Shown here: piece by piece, positions 11,640-24,211 of the stretch
How the letters are laid out: each line of letters opens with the position of its first letter
Position numbering within the stretch: position 1 is the first letter of the stretch
DNA from: Nemophila menziesii
Taxonomy: Eukaryota > Streptophyta > Magnoliopsida > Boraginales > Hydrophyllaceae
Direction: 5' to 3'
NCBI GenBank assembly: GCA_029959085.1
Contig: JARWIR010000005.1
Span: 4,094,501-4,158,500, forward strand
Length of the DNA stretch: 64,000 nt
Notes under the pieces: model-generated
Databases searched by the model: none
What the model saw: only the letters and a program-made list of their open reading frames with translations
Told to the model about the DNA's origin: nothing
Position numbers and translations under genes: made by a program

Positions 11640-12950
11640 AAATGGTTGTCTCTAGGCAACAAGAACTCATCTTACTTTCACGCCATTGTTTGGGGTAAAA
11701 AAAAGCATGAAAACAAATCACCGTATCATATTAGGGTATGGATCTTAGTCCAATGACCTTGATACCATAAACCAAAACACCACATCCCTTTATTATGACT
11801 CCTTATATGAAAGACACCATACCTTATATGTTGTTTAGGACTGTATATCTACTAAGGTGGACTATAATAATGAAAACGCTTTGATAAAACTAGTGACCAT
11901 GGATGAACTTAAGAGAACCATCTGGAGCCTTTCGGTATCTCGATCCCAGATCGTTTCTTAATGAAATTCTATAAAGAGATACTGGGATCTGATTAAGATT
12001 GGACCCCATAGATTCATCGCTGGTCTAATGTGGAATAAAAGGGGCCTTTCACCCTTATATCATACAGATATTGCTATGATTCCAAAAGCTGGGCACCCTG
12101 CTATATTAGGATCCAATATTTAATAAGTTGTGTTAACTACGTCTACATGATTCTTGTTAGGATCTTTGTTCTAAGACTACAACCTTTTACGGATAAGATC
12201 ATCTCAAAATGTCAAACTGCTTTTATTCCGGCTAGGTTTATTCAAGAAAATATTATACTACTCATGAGGTTAGATACTTCATAAAAAAGAAAATATCTAC
12301 TAAAAAAGGTTTTTGGTTATCGAAGTAGACATGACTAAAACTTATAAAAATGCTGAGGATGATTTTATCATAGATATGATGCTTAATATAGGATTTAGTA
12401 TAACATTTGTAGATTGGATAATGGCGTGTATAGCCTCAATCTCCTATTATGTACTACTTAATGGCAGTCTGTGCGAGCCCTTCTCCCTACTAAAGGACTT
12501 TTCCGGGGGGGATTCCTTGTCACCTTACCTATTATGTATCATAATAATCATTCTTATCCCTTATCGAGGATGGAGAAGGGGGTATGTTTAAAGGGATTAA
12601 AATTGCAAGAAATTTCCCTAGTAATTCCATTCTCAATTTGCATATGATAGCTTATTATTTCTAGAAGCTAAACCTGAGTACATTTATAACTTCTCCCGAA
12701 TTATTCAAAGGAATTCTGAAGCCTCTGGGAAACAAATCAACCAAGATAAGAATGGTATCTTGTTTAGTAGGAATACTGTTACTGACACTCAGGTGATTAC
12801 ACTAAACACCATGATACTAACGAAATAATCGCAAATTTCAAATTGTTGCAGAGCCTTGTTTCAGATTGTGCTAACATTCTTGTTTCATTTTAGGTTATTA
12901 TAGAAATTATAGAAGATGACTTGATCTAATAATCGCAAGGCAGTCCTCGA
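11640..12950 (+). pseudogene. Decayed LINE reverse transcriptase region
   Basis: Near 11650 the translation reads like the GD-NS-YFHA motif that precedes the RT domain of plant LINEs. The frame 12313-12591 carries the RT core: V-D-M-T-K-x-Y, then DFIIDMMxxIGF, FVDWIMACIxSISYxxLLNGSLCEPF, and a damaged GDSLSPYLLC (normally QGDPLSPYLF). Stops and shifts break it before and after, and no catalytic YxDD survives in frame. It is a dead copy. Confidence 0.7.
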
Positions 12951-14349
12951 ACACATTCTTGGAAAACATTTTTTACACTATTAATCATCTTAGAATTTGT
13001 CTTGATAGTCGGATAAGTTAATAACTCATTTATGTTTCTCGAGTGTTGCATTGGTATATTTTCAAAATAAATTCAATGTATTAAAAATTTATTTCTAATC
13101 GTATGTGATATTAGTAATAATATTTGTCATCTTGTTAGTAATTGTTGTGTGATTCTAGTATTTCATATACTAAAAGAAATAACCAACAAAACCAACCACA
13201 AAACCCAAAAATGACAAAAAAGACAACAGGCAAAAAACTCCACTCGATTGGCGCGATTCGACAAACACAATAATCCCTGTTGCTTTTGGTAACTGTACTC
13301 AAGTCTGTTGCGTAATTCGTCTTTCTTCCTTTACTCGGTATTCTTCATTCAACATAATCGAAAAGGAGAATGAAATCTGACAAAATTATAAATATTGTCG
13401 CTTTATTTTTCTCAAAGGATACTAACGAATCCCAAAGAAAGTATTCTTGTAATTACCCTATGGTCCATAATATGTGATCTAAAAGTAACCTAAAAGGGAA
13501 AAGAAATAAACATTCAACAATATGAGTTTACTAGGTCTTAACCATAACAATACTACTAAAAAACATCCAAAAAGGTAGAGCATCAATGATAACATCAAAA
13601 CTCAATAAATAAAAAAACCCATGGAAGCCTTCTCAAACGAGACCAATCCGTAGAGGGTTTAGGTATAAAATTTGCACCATTACCTTGAAATCTAAACTAT
13701 GATTGACTCATAAGCGAAAAGTAGTCACCTTCTGACCAGTCTCAAAACCACAACCAGGTTCTTTGACCCCTTCATCAGCTTAGACCTACTATTCTCCATC
13801 AATGCTGCAAAAGTTTCTTTACTTGATGATGCTCATTTTGGAAAAAAATCTTAATTCTTTCTCTGAAACTCAATCATCTCTCTTTTATGTATATGATAGT
13901 GCTTGATATGGAGAATTCTTCATAGAATCGACCGCTCTATTGAGAAATTAGCAAAATCGTCGTGATTACCTGTTAGACTGCAACCTACACCAATATTATT
14001 GTCATTCCCCTTTTTTCTCCAACCAAACCTTTTTTCCTTATTGAAAAATCCTTAGTCGTTTATTAACGACGCCACATACACCAACATTATCCTTCTCTAT
14101 GTTTTGGACACAATTTTCAACCAGCTCAAGTATACATTTAGCAATCTCATTTTCCATATTTCCTTATCTATTTGAACCAAACTCAACCTTTTCAATTTGA
14201 TTTCTTATTGCAGTTTAACACATGTTTTCCTTTTACTTTCAACAATACCTTTATTTCCATCTTTATTCATTAGACTTGACCTCTATCCATGCTTGATTCA
14301 ATATCTATAACGCCTGCTCCTTTTCTCATAGAGAAATTTACTTCCCCGC
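12951..14349. other. AT-rich region without a gene
   Basis: I see no conserved coding motif. Parts may be older LINE sequence continuous with its neighbours, but I cannot support that directly. Confidence 0.4.
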
Positions 14350-15350
14350 CTCTAGTCCTTTGACACTTTCAATTTGTTCATTTTGACCATAACATATTGC
14401 GTTACCACTCTTTAAACTATATTCCACATTCTCATTAGTAAAAATTCCATGTACTATTTAGCATCAATAAAAGGGTTTCGTACCATGATTAGACTGAGAT
14501 AAAGTTTCAAAACACAAATGAGGGTCAAGGGAATGATATCTCTCAATAATGTCATGGGGAGCCAAATCAATCACCTTATTATTACAACCACTAATTCAAT
14601 GGCCTAATAAACCACGATTTTCACATTAAATACCAAATCATCATTTTAAAAGTTAATCAAACTTGATTTTTCTTCCATGTACATACTAGTTTACAAAGGG
14701 ATGCCAATTTTTGTCTTGACACGAACCTTGGAATGGTCACAACAACTTTAGCACTAGGAACCGAATAATCCAGTTCTTCAATGAACCCAGATAGTTACAA
14801 AAGAGAAGATAACATCATATAAAGACTTCCAACATGGTAAGGCATTAGTTTGAACTTAACATATGTTTTAAGGAGCTCCATTTCTTATGTAGGTGTATCT
14901 TCATTCCACTTATTTGTTAAAGTATGTGACCCATCAATTAACACATATCTCAGTTGCCAAATGAAGCGACTTTCATTGATACTTTAAGATCATTTATATA
15001 AGTGTTCTTGGCTTTCAAAATAAAAATAACTCTTTGTTTTGAGATATCAACTTTAGTTATCATTTTCATAAAGGATTTGGCTTTTTGAACAATCTATCGA
15101 TGTGTTGTACAAGTATGGGTCTCTCAATAGTATGACATCAATTTGATCTTTATGATTATTTCTTCTTGGTATAAAGTATTAAACAACTTTCTGAAACATG
15201 GTTGTACTAATTGTTAAGAAATCGATGATTGTTTGATATATGCAAGGTCATCTTGAAATCTTATGAGATTAATGACACTAAAACATACCATTCAAAACTT
15301 TTTCTATCAGCACCGGGTAACACAAGTAAGGTGGCACACCAAGATTTTGA
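14350..15350 (-). pseudogene. Remnant of a LINE ORF1 with a damaged zinc knuckle
   Basis: On the minus strand pieces read FKLMPYHVGSLY and KVVVTIPRFVSRQKLASLC, similar in order to plant LINE ORF1 proteins. Then comes CENRGLLGH-stop-ISGC, which fits a CCHC knuckle with the second Cys changed to Arg and a stop inside. The element is heavily mutated and its borders are approximate. Confidence 0.5.
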
Positions 15351-16479
15351 ACCAACTCTTTTACAATTGGTTGTCTAAATCCATTTTCTGATTTGTTAGG
15401 TGACTTTGAACCACAGTTATCTAGTATCTAATGCATATTTTGAAAGTAAACCTACATATAATTTCAAGATACGACCACAATAATTGCATCAATGCACTAT
15501 AATATTTGATTATACCATTCCTCAAGTAATGATATAATTTTCTCTCATATGTCTTATCATATGCATGTATCTCCAAATAATGAGTCAATATAAATCTACA
15601 CTTAATATCCTACTAAATATGTGTCCACTAACCTTTTTGTACGGGTAGATTGCCTTAACCTCACCTCATCCATTTTTCCACTATAACCCCTTTATACTTA
15701 CTCATTACAACATAATAAAGAAGAAAAATGTTGAAACCCAGGGTAATCACAATTTTACAGTGATTAATCAGCATACATGCAATAAAATATGGAAAATAAG
15801 TCGATTCTCTAAAATATTAATTATTCAAACTCTAATTTTGAACTAACCGAAATCCGGTTACGTACAACTAGCTTTTCTAACCCTCATGGTTTGATTTGAC
15901 AAAATTGGAACCGAAAACTTGTAAATTTGATTCTTACCCATAAACTAACTTGAAAAAGAAAACACAAAAAAATCAAAGTGGAAAAAAAAATATAGGAGTA
16001 AGTTTTGAGGGTAAATACTTAAAATCTCTTTCAAAGATTTTTCTCATTCATTATCTTTTCATTTTGATCGATTTTTTTCCTTGTACCTCTTCTTATAGCA
16101 CATTTTTCTTGTTCGAAACTCTTATTTTTATACACCTAGTTGGGTTAGCTCAACTAATCAGAACCTTGCTATTTCTTATGGACTTAAAGGGAAGTACATG
16201 GTTTGAAAGTCTGATTTGTCTAAAAATATAGAGAGAGAGAGAGTCATGTAAATCCTTGTGAATTTAGTCGAGATACGCACAAACTATCCCGGATCACCAA
16301 TGTATAAACAAAAAGAAAAGAAAAATAAACGGTAAGTCCTAATAAATTATCATGCACCAATTCATCAAATGTTATCCAAGACATACAATTTTCTAGAATA
16401 ATTAAAAATATGATATTTTAATATAATTACAAATATATGACTCGTTGTAGTATCATAATATACATATGAAGGATTAAAG
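15351..16479. other. AT-rich region without a gene
   Basis: The only long frame (15950-16231) is Lys/Phe/Ile-rich, lacks domain motifs and is not supported. A short GA run lies near 16231-16242. Confidence 0.45.
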
Positions 16480-16812
16480 ATGGTGGAGGCTTTAGGATTG
16501 AAAGAGGTTGATGTAGAAGTAAATTCGTGGGAAGCAATAGAGGTAGTTCGACAGGTTGAAATCGGTAGAGGACCAGCGGCGACATGAATACAACAGATTC
16601 GGGCAATACTAGATAGGAACATTGGTTTCGCATTATTTAGAGAAGCAAATTTGTGCGCGGGCTGGCTAGCTCTTAGGGGGTTGTCTCAAGCCGAACTCTT
16701 TAGCTTCCACAACGATCCTCTTGATGGAATTTGGAACATCCTTACACGTGATAGGATTGGATGGAAGACACCACGTCTTATTTATAGTACAATTTGTTTA
16801 ATGATGTATTAG
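16480..16812 (+). pseudogene. LINE-derived RNase H C-terminus with one in-frame stop
   Basis: The frame from ATG 16480 to TAG 16810-16812 reads through apart from one TGA. It contains the motifs of the non-LTR RNase H domain end: a SWEAIEVV segment, IQQIRAILDRN, F-REANLCAGWLALRGLSQ (normally HREANxxADxLA), and a tail RDRIGWKTPRLI. The RNase H His position has been lost (FREAN instead of HREAN). It is a 5'-truncated LINE end. Confidence 0.65.
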
Positions 16813-17026
16813 TATAGTATCCCACTATCCATTTGGATCTCCTTTGTAATTAAAAAAATATATATAAATATCCTCTTTCCTCATTTGTCAACAAATTAGT
16901 GAGTACTTTTTATTCTTTTTTCTTTTCTTTTTGACTGAAAACAAGAAAATTGTTACGACCAACTATTAAGTAATGGCTTTCCCTATTTTACGTATAAACA
17001 ACATAATTTACGTATTCAAAAAAACC

Positions 17027-17034
17027 TATATAAG
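17027..17034 (+). promoter_or_regulatory. Probable TATA box of the pectate lyase gene
   Basis: TATATAAG lies about 150 bp before the chosen start codon, leaving a 5' UTR of about 120 bases. Confidence 0.5.
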
Positions 17035-17180
17035 CAAAAATCCTAAGATTAAAACATAAACTTTTTAGTTCTATCATCTTTATCTCATATTTTATCTCTT
17101 TTATCCAACTACGCAAGAACAACCACACATGCGTGGTTGATCTTGCGCAGTTTCTATCAGAACTATCTATGTGTGCCAAG

Positions 17181-18791
17181 ATGAATTTGTTTATGTTATG
17201 TTTTATTTTTGGCTTAGCTCTCCCTATTGTAACAGCTAACATCGCAGAATGGGACGAAACGTGGCTAAAACGAGCTGAGGAAGCCCGACAAAGTTTCCAC
17301 GACTCCTACACACCTAACCCAGAAAACGTCACAAATGCCTTAAATAAAGCCGTCCACGAGTAACTTTTCATATCCATTCTTTTTCTTATAAAGATTACGT
17401 ATATATTTTGAAAATCCCATGCATGTTACTAACTAGAAATGATATATGTTTCAGGACATTCCAGTCAAACTTATTGCAAGGATCTAACAGTACAAGAAGG
17501 TCCTTAGGATCAAAGAAATATAAAGGACCATGCATTGCTACTAACCCAATCGATAGATGCTGGAGATGTGACAAAAATTGGGCTTACAACAGAAAAAGGC
17601 TAGCGGATTGCGCTATGGGTTTCGGAGCCGCCGCTAAGGGTGGTAAAGACGGTGCTTTTTACGTAGTCTCTGACCCTTCCGACGATGATGTACTTCACCC
17701 AAAACCAGGAACTCTACGTCACGCCGTGATTCAAAACAGACCATTATGGATCATATTTAAACGTAGTATGGTAATTAAACTTCAACAAGAATTGATAATG
17801 ACTTCACACAAGACAATCGATGGTCGTGGCGCGAAAATCTTTATTAAAGGTGGTTCAGGCATCATGATGCAATTTGTCAAGAACATCATTATTCACGGCA
17901 TTTACATGAAAAACATCGTTCCTGGATCGGGTGGTCTTATTGCAAGTTCCGTAGATCATTTCGGGTACAGGCAAGCTAGTGATGGAGATGGTATCCAAGT
18001 TTTCGGAAGTACGAATATTTGGATCGATCACGTCTCGATGAAAAACTGTTACGATGGCATGATCGATGTTGTTAGTCAATCTACAGCTGTCACCATCTCA
18101 AACAGTCACTTCACCGACCACAATCACGTAATTTACTTTACTTACATAGGATTTTTGGGGAAATGTATTTTTTATGAGTGCAAAAGAAATTCAATTTTTT
18201 TACCACCTATTACCTAATTAGATTTATGTTATGTAACAGGTTATGCTAATGGGTGCAAGTGATAGTTCACCCGAAGATAAAAAAATGCAAGTTACGATCG
18301 CTTTCAATCATTTCGGAAAGAGATTAAATGAAAGAATGCCGAGATGTAGATTTGGATTTTTCCACATCATCAACAATGACTACACTCATTGGCAAAACTA
18401 TGCCATTGGTGGTAGTTCAAATCCTACTATCATTAGTCAGGGAAACCGATTCATAGCTCCAATCAATCCTATCTTTAGGGAGGTAAAAATTTAATGTTTT
18501 TGTGTTAATAAATAAGAGATTTGAATATTAATTTTTTGTAACTTATATATGTAGGTAACAAAAAGACTATATTCTTCTGAAGATGAATGGAAACACTGGG
18601 TATGGAGATCCGAGGGAGATCTTTTGATGAACGGTGGAGTCTTTACTGAATCGGGAGATGATTCAGCTTGGATTAGTAAACATCAAGACCTTGTTCGTGC
18701 CGATCGAATGATACCTGCCCCAGGGACAAAAGTGACATTAATTACTAGATTCTCCGGTGTTATTGGTTGCAAATTTGGAAGACGTTGTTAG
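17181..18791 (+). CDS. Pectate lyase (polysaccharide lyase family 1), secreted
   Basis: Exons 17181-17359, 17455-18127, 18240-18482 and 18555-18791 give 443 aa. I chose ATG 17181 over the in-frame ATG at 17133 because it places a hydrophobic signal peptide ([19 protein letters not shown]) at the very start. A short Pec_lyase_N-type segment follows, then [17 protein letters not shown], a hallmark of plant pectate lyases. The parallel beta-helix core has [16 protein letters not shown] and [18 protein letters not shown]. The catalytic Arg region is [20 protein letters not shown], with Phe where most plant enzymes have His (RCRHG). The enzyme cleaves de-esterified pectate in the cell wall by beta-elimination with calcium. 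The N-terminal type resembles flower/pollen pectate lyases; expression there is only an inference. Confidence 0.93.
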
Positions 18792-19011
18792 AACACTAGT
18801 CTGTTTTCTAGAATTTTGAATTTAACGTTATTATTATTAAGATACATGTAACATTATCAGAATGTTATCATATATAAAGTTATCATATATGTATCCGACT
18901 AATAATAATATCATAGGGTTTAAATTCCCGTGCTATGTTTATTTTTTAGTAGTTTTTTAGTCATTCCCCTTGCTATCTCTAAGGTTATGATTGCTTTAAA
19001 CTAATATATGT

Positions 19012-19110
19012 TGACGAAAATGGAAAATCGAAAATGATAAATGAGATCGATGCAGGTAAAAATTTAACAAAGGGACCTATAGTGCAATTAACTCAAATAA
19101 AATCTAATAT
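19012..19110 (+). pseudogene. Relic of a fourth HIR copy (end of exon 3 plus intron start)
   Basis: The sequence reads roughly DENGKSKMINEIDAG followed by GTAAAAA. This matches [21 protein letters not shown] at the exon 3/intron 3 border of the intact HIR genes, and the next bases (AGGGACCTATAGTGCAATTA) match intron 3 of copy 1. It lies on + upstream of a minus-strand HIR gene. No other exon was found nearby. Confidence 0.5.
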
Positions 19111-19215
19111 AGGGTCTTGTAGTGCAATTAATTCAAAAAATTAATATCAACATATAGTGTAATTTCTCCAAATTATAGGGACCTATAGTGCAATTAACTC
19201 AAAAACAAAATTTAA
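19060..19215. repeat. Cluster of the GGGACCTATAGTGCAATT dispersed unit
   Basis: At least three variants of the unit (for example AGGGACCTATAGTGCAATTA) occur here, directly after the HIR relic. Confidence 0.75.
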
Positions 19216-19255
19216 GGGGTGTTTTTTAAAAATCTTGCCTCCGCTTCTCTTTCAA

Positions 19256-19590
19256 ATCTCTGTAGACCAAGAACGGAGCCAGGAATTTGCGTTGTTGGAA
19301 CAAGGGGTTAGGTAAATGACCCCATTTATTTTTCTTTTTGGATTTAATAGTTGCAAGTCTCTATACTATGCAAAATAACCTACATTATACAAAATAATTG
19401 CACTATAGGTCCATAAAAGATAACCTATGTTTTAGATAAGGTTAATAAAAAAATGATTTTCAGTCTTTTTGAAAAGTCTTCTAAAAATCTGGGGACCATA
19501 CGCTATTTTTCGGAAAACGGAGGGTAAAAGAAACATTTTTTAAAAGTCAGGGGGACCATCCCGCGCCTCAACCTTCCTCTGCCACTCTAG
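19256..19590. mobile_element. Possible non-autonomous element with GCGGAGCCAGGA-like ends
   Basis: The left part holds ACGGAGCCAGGAATT. The complement of the right part reads AGTGGCAGAGGAAGGT, a plausible imperfect inverted repeat. The interior carries units about the 'ctataggtcc' motif. The same end motif appears at about 35735 next to the minisatellite, as CTGGCTCCGCCCCTG. No target duplication was confirmed. Confidence 0.35.
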
Positions 19591-19924
19591 AGACTGAAAA
19601 CACATATCTTTGTGATCATCGCGCAACTTCGGTGGGGTTTGATCTCAAACACTTTAGGGTATTTTAGTTATTTGACATCATTTTCTTACAATGACTAACA
19701 AAGTTTGTGCAAGACCTTACACAGGGAACGGGACTATACGTTTAAAGTTTGAAGACCACAAGGACTAACGACGCAATTAATTCAAGAAATTAATGCATTA
19801 AACAACTTTTTATTACACTTACTACTTATAAGTAATAAGTTATAATTTTCAATAGCATAAGTCTTAACAACATAAACATACTTCTTAATAAACTCACAAC
19901 ATTAAAAATATTAGCGTCTCAAAG

Positions 19925-21373
19925 CTAGGCATGATTCACATTTGAGGTTTGCAATAAACCATCGCGAACCTGATCGGCAATATCACGAACGGCACCAGGT
20001 CCATGAGGAACAAATACAGCGGAAGCTTTAGAAGAAGCACCAATCTCTTTCATAGTATCGAAATACTGAGTAATAAGAACCATATCCAATACATCTTTTG
20101 GAGTAGTACCAGGTACATTCACTGAAAAACCAAGTACACTGTCTCTTAATCCATCCACTATAGCTTGACGCTGTCTAGCTATTCCAACCCCTGATAAATA
20201 CTTTGCTTCCGCTTCACCTTCTGCCCGTTTGATTTGAACTATTTTCTCCGCTTCTGCTTTTTCATTAGCCGCTAGCCTTAACCTTGCAGCTGTAATTTAA
20301 AGGGTTTAGTAGAGGTTTTAGTCATGTTTTGCATTCTCTTTTTAAATTAATTGCACTAAGGTCCTTTTATTAAATTTACCTGCATTGATCTCATTCATTG
20401 ATTTCTTGACATGTTTGTCTGGCTCTATATCAACGATGAGTGTTTGAACAATTTCATATCCATAAGCAGACATAGCCTATATTTTCCGAATATAATAAGT
20501 TAATTTATAGTTGTTTGTTCACAAATTAAATATAACCTTCTAAACAAGAGAGAAAAATAAAAGATAGCAGAGAAACAAGCTACCTTTTCTAGTTCCTCTT
20601 CAACAGCTTTCGCTATCTCGTTCTTTTGCTCAAAAATATCATCTAGAATTAGCTTCGGAACACTCGCCCTGATCACTGAATCATTAAGACAAAGCGAACA
20701 AAAAATCTTCAGTGGTTGAGTCAGGAGTTTTCGTTTGGGGGTCGAGGAGGTTAAGGGCAATACCTTAAATTGTTTAGTTAATTGCACTATATGTCCCAAT
20801 ATTATGCTAAAATTGCACTACAGATCTTCATATTATGCAAAGATAGCACTATATGTCCATGTATTAATTTCTTTTGAGTTTATAATTTTTCATTTGCAAA
20901 AGTGTCTAAACAACATTATCAGAAACATATCTATTAAACGAATTATCTCGACACAATTAAGCAACTACTAAAGTTAACTTTGAAAACCTAAAATGGCCAG
21001 TCGAAAATTGTGAAAATTTAAAGAGACTATAATTTTCTTTTTATTGGGAAAAAAAAACCATACCATCCAAAAAAAGAACTTGGATTTGAGATCGAGTATT
21101 GCTTAGCTTATAAAAAGCATCTCCAGCTTTATCACTCAAGGCACGGTACTGTATAGATGCAACCACAGTGACAAAAACATTGTCCTTAGTTTTTGTCTCA
21201 CATCGAACATCTAATTGCTGTAGCCTTAGAGTAAGATGACCTGCAATCTGATCACCAAAGCACCATGGAATGCAATGACATCCTGGTTCGAGTACACTGT
21301 TAAACTTTCCGAATCTTTCCTTAATCGCAACCTTGGATTGATCAACTTTTACGCAACAAAACAGATTTCCCAT
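19925..21373 (-). CDS. HIR: Hypersensitive-induced reaction protein (SPFH/band 7), copy 2
   Basis: Minus-strand exons 21373-21064, 20675-20584, 20476-20380 and 20289-19925 join in frame to 287 aa. Exon lengths (310, 92, 97 nt) equal those of copy 1, and the N-terminus [20 protein letters not shown] is unchanged, including Gly2 and Cys6/Cys7. Differences concentrate at the end of exon 1 (IQVLFLD instead of IQAYVFD) and at the C-terminus (after [11 protein letters not shown] instead of [10 protein letters not shown]). The SPFH domain and Ala/Glu-rich helix are intact. This is a recent duplicate of copy 1, now in inverted orientation about 12 kb away. Introns 1 and 3 contain the dispersed GGGACC-type unit. 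Confidence 0.92.
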
Positions 21374-21875
21374 CCTCTTTTTATTTTTTTCGTTAAAGGA
21401 AGATACTAGAGATTGAAAATGTATGAGAGATAAAGACTTTCAAGAATTAGTCATCACTAAATCATCTACCACTTTTACTTTTTTTGAATGCGTGAATATG
21501 AATTATTGATGACTACATTTGGATATTCAAGTACTCCTAGCTATGAGATTTTGTTTTCCTTTTTTGAGAAAAAGTGTTACCACTATGTAAATTTCAAATT
21601 CTGTGTATAAATTTTTTAAATAAATAAAACTTGTATTGAAGAATGCAGTAGAAATATTACTTTTTACGTGGGGCATAATGTTATTAATTAGATACTATAT
21701 ATAGTTTCAAAGAAATTTCTAGGAAAGTGTATTCGAAAGCTTAGTTTATAAAACAAGAATGACAACTTGGCTAGTAATAGTGGGATACTAGAATTTTGCC
21801 CAAATAAACAAGTGATAAGAAAAAGTATTCATATCTTGTTTGGTTTGGTTATGTTGAATTATCACTTTGTATATA

Positions 21876-22681
21876 GGGTTTGTTTGGATATAGAGGGAAA
21901 ATGATAGAAAAGAGGAGAAAGGTATTTAATCTTGTCTAGATTGAGTAGAAAAGAAAGAAATTATTAGTAAATGATTATTTGGATTTTATGTATCGATTCT
22001 ATAAGTAATTGGAAAGGAAATGATTATTTTATAACTAAATTACTTTTATACTCCTAATAAAATATATTTTAAATAGAATAGAAAGGTAATAAAGATGTTT
22101 TACCATTAAAATTAATCCTTTCCTTCTAATGACACCAATTGAAAAGATAGGATATAAAAGATTAGAGGGTATTATATTAATCTTTTAGGGCCTGTTTGGA
22201 TTGAAAGAAATGGAAAGAAAGTAAAGGAATAGAAATGATTTTTTATTTTTTACGGTGTTTGTATTAGAAAATTGTATAAAAGAAAAGAAATGAAATGATT
22301 CCAAAAATCACTCCTGTATTCATTTTTATAATCACTCCAAATTGGAGTCAAATGGAGAGAAAAGAATTTTATGAATGGTTAAAGGCTAAATTTAATCTTT
22401 TATATTCTTTTCTTTTGTTTTTTTTTCGATTCAAACAAAAGATATCTAAAATCATTTATAAAATCTTCTTTTATAAAAAACTCTAATCCAAACAAAAAAT
22501 TTCTCTTCCTTTCTTTTCTTTTAAATTTTTTCTTTTCTTTTCCTTTACTATTTTTTTCCCTCCTAAATACAAACATACCCTTAGTAACTTATCCTTTCAA
22601 AATTTTATAATACAAACAAAAATATTACCCTTTATAATTCCTTCACTCCCCTTCTCATCTCTTAATCCAAACAAAGACTTA
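21876..22681. mobile_element. MITE with GTTTGTTTGGAT-type ends, split by a second MITE
   Basis: The left end is GGGTTTGTTTGGATATAGAG; the complement of the right end reads AGTCTTTGTTTGGATTAAGA. The internal halves are AG-rich and CT-rich and roughly inverted. An inner element sits at 22188-22580. Target bases of the outer copy are not clear. Confidence 0.5.
22185..22583. mobile_element. Tourist/PIF-like MITE with TTA target duplication, nested
   Basis: TTA occurs at 22185-22187 and 22581-22583. The element begins GGGCCTGTTTGGATTGAAAG and the complement of its end begins GGGTATGTTTGTATTTAGGA. It lies inside the outer MITE at 21876-22681. A 63-codon frame within it is low-complexity and not a gene. 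Confidence 0.65.
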
Positions 22682-22683
22682 TT

Positions 22684-24000
22684 TTTAATTGTCACATTTA
22701 CTGAATATGAATTAGTTTACCTAACATTTATATTGCTTAAAACTCGTATTATACGATTTTTAGTCCATTGTAGAAACGCCTTTGGATATCAGTGGGTACG
22801 GATTTGCAGACATCGTTATCAGTGACCGATCAAGGAATACAAATAAAGATGGACTTCATTATATCAAGAAACACAGGAGTAATGTCACGTGGTTTTTTTA
22901 TATTATTTTATGTTTTCCATATATATATAATATATTGAATCATATATTAAAACTTTTTCTCTTCTATATAATTTTGCTTAACATTTTTACAATATTAGAA
23001 TTTTTATTAGTTTTTTTTATTATAAAAAAAACTGTACATACAAATTTATATTAATATTTTAAACTAAAAAAACACAATAACAATTGATCACTTATTAACA
23101 ATAACAAAAAAAGTTGTTAATTTAAAAAAAAAAGTCAAGAATGGGCTTGAGTCTACAAAGCCACCACATATACCGGTCCTTGTCCGTCATATTTCACTTT
23201 ATACGGAAAATATTTTAAAGTACTAAATAAATATTGGGGGAGATTGCTTAGATTGATATGCAAAACCTGCGTGGAACGAGACGATATGGTGTGAGAAATG
23301 AGGATTATCATTCCTTACCTTACAACCTTTCGGTATAACACTCACTGAGTATTACAAAAAATCATGAAGCGTTCTCTAGCAAAATCATTGAGTGGATGAA
23401 GTTTCATAAACTCGAAACTACTCGAAGTTTCATAAACAAGGCTGCGAAACTCAAAGCTACGGATCTTCATGACTGTTGCTCGTAACCTTCATGACTGCAA
23501 AATTTCATAACTACGGATTTTCATGGTTATGAAGTATCAAAGTTTGAACGAGCCGGCAACAACGGCAGTGTAGATGGCTAAAAAATGAGGGAAGGGGGGG
23601 GGGGAAGAAGCCAGAAGTGGTGACAGTGGTATAGTCGTAGTGGAAGGTGGGTCATTATTTGTTTAATTTTTAAAAATATATTTTATATTAAAAGTAAAAT
23701 TGTATAATAGAAAATCAAAGTTAGTTTAAGTATAAAAAGATATGTATGAGTTTTTGACAATTATTTAATTTAGTGAGAAGGTTTTTGTATTTTTTTAAGT
23801 TCGATGTTGTTTTGAAATAAAATGTTAATGGATTATATTAAATAGTATATATATACCCTATCTTTTGGTGAGGGTATTAGTAACCCGCCCCTAACCCTTG
23901 TATCGACATACCTAAGCGCGATGTTTAATCCCGCGAATGAGGAATTGGTCAAAGAAGGGTTGTTTTGGGGAGGATATAAAATAAAGTTTCGTCCACAATT
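22684..24000. other. AT-rich intergenic DNA with an 11-base G run
   Basis: I found no gene. A G run lies at 23594-23604 within a short GC-richer patch. The frame at 22782-23054 is Phe/Ile/Leu-rich and unsupported. Confidence 0.5.
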
Positions 24001-24004
24001 TTTT

Positions 24005-24205
24005 TTTGGTTAATTGCACTATAAGTCTCTATACTAGGCAATAACAGCACCATATGTCCCAATATTAAGCAAAAATTACACCACAAGTCCCTATATTATG
24101 CAGAAAATGCTTTTAAATCTCTATGTTAACAAAATTGCACTATAAATCCCTATAGTATGCCAAAATTGCAATGCAAGTCCCTATACTATTTAAAAATTGC
24201 AATAT
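24005..24205 (-). repeat. Tandem cluster of the dispersed unit, just 3' of HIR copy 3
   Basis: Several units of the form ATTGCACTATAAGTC-CTATATTATGCAAAA follow each other. The cluster ends a few bases after the HIR copy 3 stop codon, so it may lie in the 3' UTR. Confidence 0.8.
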
Positions 24206-24211
24206 AAGCCC

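Noticed and set aside
15950..16231. 93-codon ORF with hydrophobic stretches
   Set aside because: AT-rich codons give Phe/Leu/Ile runs; no motif, homology or plausible promoter.
17855..18079. Minus-strand 74-codon ORF
   Set aside because: Antisense shadow of pectate lyase exon 2.
22782..23054. 90-codon ORF that could look like a membrane protein
   Set aside because: Hydrophobic only because of AT-rich sequence; nothing supports coding.
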